Source: Leptospira sp.
GTDB taxonomy: Bacteria; Spirochaetota; Leptospiria; Leptospirales; Leptospiraceae
NCBI GenBank assembly: GCA_009991425.1
Contig: JAACWH010000019.1
Span: 185,117 to 249,116, forward strand
Direction of reading: 5' to 3'
Length of the DNA: 64,000 bases
Position 1 is the first letter of the stretch, and each line of letters starts with the position of its first letter. Positions 57,409 through 64,000 of the stretch are shown here, one piece after another. The position numbers and the translations under genes were made by a program. The notes under the pieces are model-generated. The model was not told where the DNA came from. It ran no database searches and worked only from the letters and a program-made list of their open reading frames with translations.

Positions 57409-58116
57409 ATGCAATATATTTTCAGTAAGTTTCGAAATATTTTTATTACAATCGGTCTCATTGTGATTGTAGGTAATTGTATAACAGTAATTCACCAAGA
57501 TTACGAATTGAATCATAATCCCAAAGAAGTAGCAAAACAGGTACCTAAAGTTAAGGAAATTCTAATCTACGTAGATCGTTTTACTGAATTGGATGAATTT
57601 TCAGATAAGGATTTGGAGGAACCTCTCGGAAATAGCAGGGAATCAGATATATTTTACAATCCAAGAAACCAAGAAAATATGAAACGAGCTATAATTTCAG
57701 AAATTGTAAAATGTCGCTGTGTAGAAACTGTTCGTGTACTTTTTAAACAAGCTGATAGTTTAGAGGAAGTTCGTAAAGAAAATCCTAATGTAATTCTAAC
57801 CAAAGTAAGATTTTTCAATAACTCAGGCGCAACATTTTTCACTAACTTTTTGAGTGCCGTAACGTTGTTTTTAATTCCCACATGGAATAAGAAATACACC
57901 TCCACTGATTTTGAAATTTACACTCCAAAAAACAAAAGTCCAGAAAAAATGAAATTTGTTTATGAAGAAACTCTAATAAGACACCTTTTCCTTCTTCCTT
58001 GGTTTTTCTCAGATGAAAACAAGATGCAATATCTTTATTCCTCTTTTCTTCCAGGTTCATATCGAAGCGCTGTTGAAGAAGGCTATAAAAAGAAATTATT
58101 TGCCATTGAAAAATGA
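57409..58116 (+). CDS. Putative lipoprotein
   Basis: 235 residues. Signal-like segment IFITIGLIVIVGNC with Cys24. The mature part has ILIYVDRFTELDEFS, a Cys pair in KCRCVETVRVLF, a hydrophobic segment (FFTNFLSAVTLFLIPTW, about 140-158) and a conserved-looking RHLFLLPWFF. The last two suggest membrane association beyond the lipid anchor. No family recognised. Divergent from the lipoprotein gene at 56518. Confidence 0.62.
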   Translation: MQYIFSKFRNIFITIGLIVIVGNCITVIHQDYELNHNPKEVAKQVPKVKEILIYVDRFTELDEFSDKDLEEPLGNSRESDIFYNPRNQENMKRAIISEIVKCRCVETVRVLFKQADSLEEVRKENPNVILTKVRFFNNSGATFFTNFLSAVTLFLIPTWNKKYTSTDFEIYTPKNKSPEKMKFVYEETLIRHLFLLPWFFSDENKMQYLYSSFLPGSYRSAVEEGYKKKLFAIEK

Positions 58117-58287
58117 GAACTATTTATTACTAAGCAAATGAAAAATTTGATTCATTATAGATTAAAAACACCTGTCCTGTGATGATCTTATAGCCATAGA
58201 TTTCCTCTATCATATTATAGTGATTTCTTATCTAGATTTATGAAATAAAAACTTGCTATTTCAATCTTTATAATCAATTCTTATCTC

Positions 58288-59262
58288 ATGAATAGAAAAT
58301 TAACATCCATGGTTATATTAACACTTGCATTGGCGATTGTTGCTTGTGGTCCGTCTGAGAAAACTGTAGAGCTTCAGAAAAAGGCTAAATTAAACTTTGG
58401 TATCTTTCCTGATAAGGCTCCTGGCTCAGAAAAGGACACGGCTGAACAAATTGCACTAGGAAAAAAATTATACTTCGACACAATTCTCTCCGAGAACAAA
58501 ACGCAGTCCTGTAATTCCTGCCACAACATTGATGGTAAGGCCGCTGGGGTTGACAATCTTCCAACTTCTCCTGGGGCATTTGGTAAAAATGGAGATAGAA
58601 ACTCTCCAACAGTTCTTAATGCTGCTTTTCATGTTAAGCAATTCTGGGATGGTCGTGCTGACGATTTGAAAGCTCAGGCGAAAGGACCTATTTTAAATCC
58701 AGTTGAGATGGCAATGCCTTCTGAGGCTGCCGTGCTGGAAAGGCTTAAAGAAAGTCCAGAATACCCTGCAATGTTCAATAAAGCTTTTGGTAAGGATTCT
58801 ATTACTTATGATAATCTTGCAGAGGCTATATCTGCATTTGAAAGAACACTTATTACAAGAGATAGACTATCTGATTTCATTGCTGGAGATCATTCTGCAC
58901 TTTCCTCTGCAGAACAAGAAGGATTAGAATTATTCTTAAATAGTGGCTGTAACTCTTGTCATAATGGCGTCGTTCTAGGAGGAAATAGCTTCCGAAAGCT
59001 CGGACAAGTAAATCCTTACGAAACAAAAGACTTAGGCATGTTTTCTCTGACTAAAAAGCCAGAAGACAAATATATGTTCAAAGTTTCTTCTTTGAAAAAC
59101 ATTGCTTTGACCGCACCTTATTTTCATGATGGAAGTGTTAAGACACTCGAAGAAGCTATTAAGAAAATGGGCTACCACCAACTTGGTAAAGAATTTTCAG
59201 ATGAAGAAGTGGAAAAAATTTCAAAATTTTTAAATGCTCTATCTGATAAGAACCGTCTCTAA
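58288..59262 (+). CDS. Di-haem cytochrome c peroxidase (lipoprotein)
   Basis: Reduces hydrogen peroxide in the periplasm with electrons from small cytochromes. 324 residues. The lipobox AIVAC places lipid on Cys20. The two haem c sites are CNSCH at 75-79 and CNSCH at 221-225. PTVLNAAFHVKQFWDGRA and SLKNIALTAPYFHDGSV are typical of the CcpA/MauG family. A TATAAT lies at 58269-58274 but its -35 is poor. It is followed after 48 bp by the diguanylate cyclase gene. Confidence 0.93.
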   Translation: MNRKLTSMVILTLALAIVACGPSEKTVELQKKAKLNFGIFPDKAPGSEKDTAEQIALGKKLYFDTILSENKTQSCNSCHNIDGKAAGVDNLPTSPGAFGKNGDRNSPTVLNAAFHVKQFWDGRADDLKAQAKGPILNPVEMAMPSEAAVLERLKESPEYPAMFNKAFGKDSITYDNLAEAISAFERTLITRDRLSDFIAGDHSALSSAEQEGLELFLNSGCNSCHNGVVLGGNSFRKLGQVNPYETKDLGMFSLTKKPEDKYMFKVSSLKNIALTAPYFHDGSVKTLEEAIKKMGYHQLGKEFSDEEVEKISKFLNALSDKNRL

Positions 59263-59278
59263 GACTTGACCTTTGATT

Positions 59279-59307
59279 CCCTTCCTCAATTATAGAATTA
59301 GGAAGGG
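59279..59307 (+). promoter_or_regulatory. Hairpin enclosing the Shine-Dalgarno of the GGDEF gene
   Basis: CCCTTCCT (59279-59286) pairs with AGGAAGGG (59300-59307); inside, AATT on each side can also pair around ATAG. The right arm is the ribosome site AGGAAGG, 4-5 bases from the ATG at 59311. Translation would need the stem to open, so it may be a temperature, protein or RNA-controlled switch. It may also end the upstream peroxidase mRNA, though no T tract follows. Confidence 0.6.
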
Positions 59308-59310
59308 TAT

Positions 59311-60303
59311 ATGCGTTTGCTTATTGTTGATGATTCTGTAGTTAAGGCTCAGATCATTCAAAAAATCTTGAATAATAATCTTTCAATTGATACAGAAATA
59401 GTAAGTTCCGCAGAAGAATGCCTAGATAAACTTCAGATAAATTCTTCTAAGCCCTTTATGGAATACAATTTAGTGCTTATGGATATCAATCTCCCTGGAA
59501 TGAATGGGATTAAGGTTACAAAGAAAATAAGAAGTCATGAGAAATACAAAGATCTACCTATTCTAATGATAACATCTGCTAATGATGATAGCTTTATTGA
59601 TATGGCATTTAACGCAGGTGCATCAGATTATATAAACACAACTCCTATTCGTCAGACTGAACTAATTGCTCGTGTTAATGCAGCCTTAAGGCTAGGCAGT
59701 GAAATGGAAAGACGAAAGAAACGAGAAGAAGAACTTTTAGAAACTACTAGAATTTTGAATATGACGAATAGGTTCTTGGAAAAAATTTCTTCACATGATC
59801 CATTAACAAATATTTACAACCGAAGATATTTCGATCAGTTTATGGAATCTGAGTGGAATAATATACCAAAAAATAAACAAGCACTTAGTTTACTAATGAT
59901 TGATATTGATTTCTTCAAAAGTTATAATGATGAATATGGGCACCAAGCAGGTGATACCGCTTTAAAGAAATTTTCGAATATGCTAATTGAATTGGTAACT
60001 CGAACCAGAGATGTAGTATCAAGATATGGGGGAGAAGAATTTGCTATCATTCTTCCACAAACTGATACACGAGGAGCCAATTTCATTGCCGATGAAATAT
60101 GTAAAAAGATTTATTCTATGAAACTTCTTCACAAACACTCCCCATTCGAAAATTGTCTTACCTGCAGTATAGGAGTTGCAACTGAGTTACCTGAGAATTG
60201 GAAGAAAAATAATATGAATGAATTAATTCTGAAAGCTGATAAAGCACTTTATAAAGCAAAAGAAAAAGGAAGGAACCAAGCAGTTGTTTACCAAGAAACC
60301 TGA
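59311..60303 (+). CDS. Response regulator with GGDEF domain (diguanylate cyclase)
   Basis: 330 residues. Receiver domain 1-125 with Asp7/Asp8 and phosphoacceptor Asp58 (LVLMDINLPG). The conserved Lys before the last receiver strand's Pro is replaced by Thr111 (NTTPIRQ). A coiled coil (130-160) leads to the GGDEF domain (about 160-328) with DIDFFKSYND and active-site GGEEF at 240-244. An inhibitory I-site RxxD (Arg231, Asp234) lies five residues before it. It should make c-di-GMP from GTP. pyrE starts just past its stop. Confidence 0.93.
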   Translation: MRLLIVDDSVVKAQIIQKILNNNLSIDTEIVSSAEECLDKLQINSSKPFMEYNLVLMDINLPGMNGIKVTKKIRSHEKYKDLPILMITSANDDSFIDMAFNAGASDYINTTPIRQTELIARVNAALRLGSEMERRKKREEELLETTRILNMTNRFLEKISSHDPLTNIYNRRYFDQFMESEWNNIPKNKQALSLLMIDIDFFKSYNDEYGHQAGDTALKKFSNMLIELVTRTRDVVSRYGGEEFAIILPQTDTRGANFIADEICKKIYSMKLLHKHSPFENCLTCSIGVATELPENWKKNNMNELILKADKALYKAKEKGRNQAVVYQET

Positions 60304-60307
60304 TGAA

Positions 60308-60859
60308 ATGAAGAGTGAACTTTTTAAATTAATGAAGCAATATGTATATCGTTATGCGGAAGTTCCATTTACTTTAGCCTCTGGTAAAGAATCCAATCAT
60401 TATTTTAATTGTAAAGAAATTACCCTTCACCCAGATCGTTTGAAATTACTATGCAAAGTGTTCGTTGATCTTTTAATTCCAAATATAAATGAGAATTCAA
60501 TCCCTGCTTCAGTCGGAGGTTTAACTTTAGGAGCTGATCCTATTTCCTATGGAATTTCTCTAGAATATTCAATTCGGAATCATTTAGTGTATCCATTGGT
60601 TGTTCGTAAGGAAACCAAAGACCATGGAACTAAAAAAAAGATTGAAGGCTTTTTTCAACATGTTACTTCCTGCTTAGTCATAGATGATGTGATCACAACG
60701 GGTGGCTCTACTTTGAAAGCTGTTGAAAGTTTACGGGAATCTGGAATTCAGGTTACTGATGGAATCTGTATTCTAGATAGAGAAGAAGGCGGATATGAAT
60801 TGTTAGAATCTAAAGGCGTTAAAATGAACCCAATATTTAAAAAATCAGATTTCTTTTGA
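60308..60859 (+). CDS. pyrE: Orotate phosphoribosyltransferase
   Basis: Adds ribose 5-phosphate from PRPP to orotate in pyrimidine synthesis. About 183 residues from ATG 60308, which is just after the preceding stop; the frame is open back to 60284 inside the GGDEF gene, but the later ATG fits the family. SGKESNHYFNCKEITLHPD is the OPRT opening, VRKETKDHGTKKKIEG holds the catalytic loop lysines, and CLVIDDVITTGGST is the PRPP motif. Confidence 0.93.
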   Translation: MKSELFKLMKQYVYRYAEVPFTLASGKESNHYFNCKEITLHPDRLKLLCKVFVDLLIPNINENSIPASVGGLTLGADPISYGISLEYSIRNHLVYPLVVRKETKDHGTKKKIEGFFQHVTSCLVIDDVITTGGSTLKAVESLRESGIQVTDGICILDREEGGYELLESKGVKMNPIFKKSDFF

Positions 60860-60862
60860 TCT

Positions 60863-61606
60863 ATGGAACGTATCTTTAGCTATGATATAAAATTTTATAG
60901 GAAGAAACTACTAATTCGTCTAGCAATTGTTTTTATATCGTTTAGTTCATTTTTAATTTGGAATTATTTTCAAGTAGAAGAAGAATCCAAAATCGATTTT
61001 CTGAAAATATTTTTACCACTTAGTCTATTTCTTGGTATTTTTCTTTATCGAAATTTTCTAAAACAAATCAAACTCCTTTCTGAAACAGCTTTTGTAATTC
61101 GTGGAAAGAATTTAATCCAATTCGAGGGAAAAGTTGAAGTAAATGAAATGAATCTAGATGGTCTGATGAAAATCCAAGTAGGGGAATACAAATCTTTTCC
61201 TAGAGTCATTCTTGAGTGGGAAGAGCGAGCAATCTCGCTTATAAATTTAAAAGATCATAAAGATTTTGTTTTGGTCGTTGAGAAAATTGCAAAATTAAAA
61301 CATGAATGGAATGATCAAACTGGAAATTTCTTCAATAAGAGAATGTTTTATTTTTTATTACCAACAATAATTTATTTCTTATTATTTGTTACCATGTATA
61401 AAAGCAAAATACCATTTTTGAATTCTAAAACATTGTTTTTATTTATTAATATAAATTTACTTATTTATTTTTTATATGGAGTTGACCAGAAGCAACAAGA
61501 ATACACAGGTATTTATCAAACTCGACGAAAAATTATTTTTATCTTGGTCGCTATTTTCTTTTACCAAGTTTTTATTGAGTTTAGTGGTTCTTTAGGGATG
61601 CTCTAA
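60863..61606 (+). CDS. Membrane protein, unknown
   Basis: 247 residues. Two N-terminal membrane helices (about 17-36 and 48-64), a central polar domain (70-160) and three C-terminal helices (about 168-185, 193-208, 223-240). No family recognised. It starts 3 bp after pyrE. Its last 26 bp overlap the 3' end of the convergent gene at 61581. Confidence 0.6.
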   Translation: MERIFSYDIKFYRKKLLIRLAIVFISFSSFLIWNYFQVEEESKIDFLKIFLPLSLFLGIFLYRNFLKQIKLLSETAFVIRGKNLIQFEGKVEVNEMNLDGLMKIQVGEYKSFPRVILEWEERAISLINLKDHKDFVLVVEKIAKLKHEWNDQTGNFFNKRMFYFLLPTIIYFLLFVTMYKSKIPFLNSKTLFLFININLLIYFLYGVDQKQQEYTGIYQTRRKIIFILVAIFFYQVFIEFSGSLGML

Positions 61607-62465
61607 GAATATTTAATTTTGTTTGAGAAAGGCGTCTTAAATCCACCATCTCAGTTGTATGTCTTTTCAAAATCGGATCTTGGTTAGTGCGGCTTTCCAT
61701 TAACTGTAATGTATCTCGTATAAATTTCAAATCGGATTCTGATTGAATCTTGCCTTTTTGGATTAATTTCTTAACTACATCGAATTCATATTTGCGAAAA
61801 TGAATTCTAAGAAGAAATTCAATAGAAAAGTTATTGGTAATTTTAGACCAGGCGGATTTAGGATTTTCTATATATTCCTTTCCAATAGGTTGATCTATAG
61901 CTCTTGCTTTAGAGGCTAATTCTTCTTCAATATGAGGAGTTTCTTCCTCTTCTTCAGAATAAATTTCCCTAAGTTTAGAAGCGCGCCATTGGTCAGAAAA
62001 TTCAACAGGAGTATTTGTAAGAACTCTAATGAATTCATCTAGCATAACTGATTCATTAAGACATTTCCCCATAGCACTATTATTGAATTCTTTTATTTTA
62101 GGAAAGAGCTCTCTAGTAATTTGAAATGGTGATTTCTTTTTGTAAAAAGTAGACTCATAAGTTTTTTCCAATCGATTCTCTGAATATCTCTTCAAGTCAT
62201 TAAGGATACTTGGATCTGCAAATGCGTACGATTCTATGCTAGGAAGATAGAGGTTTGGATCAGGCAGAACAATATTGATAATAAAAATATAATGTGCATC
62301 GCGAAGATTATTTAAGATAGTTCTAATGGATTTTTCATCTGTTGCAAAATGAGCACACCATTGCTTCATATGAGTCTCAGTATTCGGCAGACGTTCTTTA
62401 CCACCAACATTATCAGTCTTAATCAATTCTGCTAATTCAGTTGCAATTTTGACTTTTGAGCCCAT
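61581..62465 (-). CDS. Conserved hypothetical protein
   Basis: 294 residues, mostly helical and charged, no signal or membrane segment. An N-terminal part (about 1-60, HFATDEKSIRTILNNLRDAH) could be a small winged-helix-like fold. An acidic linker (YSEEEEETPHIEEEL) sits near 168-182. The C-terminus is a helical bundle (FLLRIHFRKYEFDVVKKLI). No family recognised. It overlaps the convergent gene by 26 bp. Confidence 0.58.
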   Translation of the reverse strand: MGSKVKIATELAELIKTDNVGGKERLPNTETHMKQWCAHFATDEKSIRTILNNLRDAHYIFIINIVLPDPNLYLPSIESYAFADPSILNDLKRYSENRLEKTYESTFYKKKSPFQITRELFPKIKEFNNSAMGKCLNESVMLDEFIRVLTNTPVEFSDQWRASKLREIYSEEEEETPHIEEELASKARAIDQPIGKEYIENPKSAWSKITNNFSIEFLLRIHFRKYEFDVVKKLIQKGKIQSESDLKFIRDTLQLMESRTNQDPILKRHTTEMVDLRRLSQTKLNILRASLKNH

Positions 62466-62531
62466 TACTTAATAGTTTTGCCATAGAATAAACCTTGCAA
62501 GTAATTTTCCTAGAAATATGTCCTAGTATAA

Positions 62532-64000
62532 TTAAGATTCTTCATGAAAAATATTTCGAAGAGATTCTTTCTGGATTTTCCAATAAGGATATATACTTGC
62601 TAAAAATGAAAGAAGAGGTACTGAAATTAATAGAATGGGAATCCAAATCCAAGGGAATTCGAATCTCAAAGTCCAACCAAATGCATTTTTATTGATTACA
62701 TAAAGAACAACTGGAATTAAGCTTAAGGCAGAGAAAATTCCAACGAGTGCACCCGAAAGGGTTAAACTCAAGGCACTGGCAAACATCGTTGAAAAAATCT
62801 GTCTACGAGTAGCACCGAGAATACTAAGCGTCCCGAAAAGTTTTAATTTGTCATATAAACCATGTAATACGGCAGCAAAGATAGAGATCGCTGAAATAAA
62901 TAAGGCAGTCCACTTCAAAGATTCTAAAGTTCCGAATACCTTATCCAATCCTGAAAGATAGATATCTTTTAATCCTTCGGAATCAAAAATAACTAATTGG
63001 GAAAAGCCAGTGAGCTTAAATTTTAAATCTTTTTGAAATTTCAATCCATCAATATTTTTCTTTAGCTTTACTCTTATAGAATTAAACGATCCTATTCCAA
63101 AGTATCTTTCGTATTCATCTAGATCCATAATTATGGTTCCACGTTCGGAGAAAAAATGTTCTCTATCACCCATGATTTTAAAATCAATTGTGCCTGATAA
63201 TTTAGTCGGTATAGAAAGAATATCTTCTTGTTTGAGATTTTCTAAGTAAGCAAGATTCGATGAAATGAAAACGGAATTTTCTTTCTTATCTTTTTTATCA
63301 AAGGGAAGGGCATGAATTGTATATACTTTTGTTCCAATTTCAAATTGAGAAATGATTACAAATGGATCTATACTCTCCACTTCATCCATATCTTTTAATA
63401 AGTTAATAACTTCTTTATTAACTCCTCCACTCAGTCCATTTTCTAAATGATAGGAATTGACAATAGAGTAGTCAAAAGGATTCTCTCTATCTACCCAGTC
63501 TAACAAAGATTTTTTGTAACTTGCTGTAAGAGTAGAAAGAGTAAGAACAAGGGATACTGATAGCATAAAAGTTCCCGATGCAAAGGTATTTCCTAAGGGT
63601 CTTTGCAAGATTTCTTCTACACCAATTTTAAATGTTGGGAAATTTCTCGGAGCGATAAGAGCTAAAAATCGAAAAAAAGGTGGAAATAGAAGAATTTGAC
63701 CTAACAATAGCAGCCCAATTGCAAGAAATCCTGTAAATGTATTTTTCTCGAAACCAAAAGCCAGTGCATAACTGGGAATGATCAAGCTAAAGCCTATGAT
63801 TAAGAACCAAGTATAGAGTTTGTCTGGTAACTTTTGGGAATTTCCCTCTCGTATCATTCCCATAGGAGAAGTTCGAGACGCTCGCAGAGATGGGATAATA
63901 CCTGCAAACAAAGATCCTAAGCTTCCAATTAACAAACTCAATATAATTAAATTCCAGGGAAGTTGATTATAGGAAAGAACTTGTTTACTATTAGTAACTG
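62532..64000 (-). CDS. FtsX-type ABC transporter permease, 5' end cut by window edge
   Basis: At least 489 residues; the frame is open to base 64000, so the N-terminus is outside. A helix pair near the visible start (WNLIILSLLIGSLGSLFAGI, then PSLRASRTSPMGMIREG) is typical of the middle of a MacB/FtsX-type long permease. Two more helices follow (about 65-115 in the visible part), then a large extracytoplasmic domain, then three final helices near the C-terminus; between the first two is LFGTLSILGATRRQIFSTM. It probably exports a lipid or lipoprotein-like substrate with an ATPase encoded outside the window. Confidence 0.85.
   Translation of the reverse strand, partial: VTNSKQVLSYNQLPWNLIILSLLIGSLGSLFAGIIPSLRASRTSPMGMIREGNSQKLPDKLYTWFLIIGFSLIIPSYALAFGFEKNTFTGFLAIGLLLLGQILLFPPFFRFLALIAPRNFPTFKIGVEEILQRPLGNTFASGTFMLSVSLVLTLSTLTASYKKSLLDWVDRENPFDYSIVNSYHLENGLSGGVNKEVINLLKDMDEVESIDPFVIISQFEIGTKVYTIHALPFDKKDKKENSVFISSNLAYLENLKQEDILSIPTKLSGTIDFKIMGDREHFFSERGTIIMDLDEYERYFGIGSFNSIRVKLKKNIDGLKFQKDLKFKLTGFSQLVIFDSEGLKDIYLSGLDKVFGTLESLKWTALFISAISIFAAVLHGLYDKLKLFGTLSILGATRRQIFSTMFASALSLTLSGALVGIFSALSLIPVVLYVINKNAFGWTLRFEFPWIWIPILLISVPLLSFLASIYPYWKIQKESLRNIFHEES

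Noticed and set aside
58269..58274. TATAAT before the cytochrome c peroxidase gene
   Set aside because: The -35 at the right distance is poor (TAAAAA) and the leader would be too short for a ribosome site.
1..64000. tRNA, rRNA, CRISPR array, insertion sequence or prophage
   Set aside because: No cloverleaf-like gap, repeat-spacer pattern or transposase/integrase was seen; nearly all sequence is accounted for by protein genes.

Overview
The window is an AT-rich bacterial chromosome segment that looks like a spirochaete of the genus Leptospira, probably an environmental or saprophytic lineage. This rests on the base composition, the many class III adenylate cyclases, lipoproteins with a loose spirochaete-type lipobox, frequent TTG/GTG starts, and Leptospira-style gene content and order. 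The species cannot be fixed from the sequence. Coding density is very high: no gene-free gap exceeds 300 bases, and the longest is about 206 bp at 34930-35135. I saw no rRNA, tRNA, insertion sequence, prophage or CRISPR array.

Region 1 (1-34.9 kb) is mainly forward-strand housekeeping. It holds the 3' part of proS, then trpB-trpA, a CHASE2 adenylate cyclase and dxs. A small block of conserved unknowns follows, with a large reverse-strand cNMP-binding protein. Next comes the run aroA-cmk-rpsA-TPR protein-hisG-rpmF-plsX-fabG-acpP-rnc-nudix-aroB-mscS, covering shikimate, translation and fatty acid/phospholipid genes. Further on are two reverse-strand unknown membrane genes, then a LolCE-type permease, LolD ATPase, a compact McsA/McsB-like fusion, clpC, a TPR protein and mtaB.

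Region 2 (35-46 kb) is a mosaic. It contains a zinc-ribbon protein, a polyferredoxin overlapping murA (with Asp in place of the usual active-site Cys), a PilZ-like membrane protein, a cNMP-regulated adenylate cyclase, a SET-domain protein, a sodium:solute symporter, and a creB-creC-creD envelope-stress locus. The creC gene carries an apparent one-base frameshift in a homopolymer, and a direct repeat resembling the E. coli cre-tag lies before creD.

Region 3 (46-64 kb) is more accessory. It has a YhhN protein, a third adenylate cyclase, a DUF1549/DUF1553-DUF1501-glutathione peroxidase operon, a QueD homologue, CheX, a SurA/PpiD-like protein, several lipoproteins, a di-haem cytochrome c peroxidase, a receiver-GGDEF diguanylate cyclase whose Shine-Dalgarno lies in a hairpin, pyrE, and an FtsX-type ABC permease cut by the right edge.

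The strongest candidate for an under-described system is the gene directly upstream of clpC. It joins a McsA-type zinc finger to a shortened McsB-type arginine-kinase domain in one 277-residue protein, which suggests a minimal phosphoarginine tagging system coupled to ClpC.
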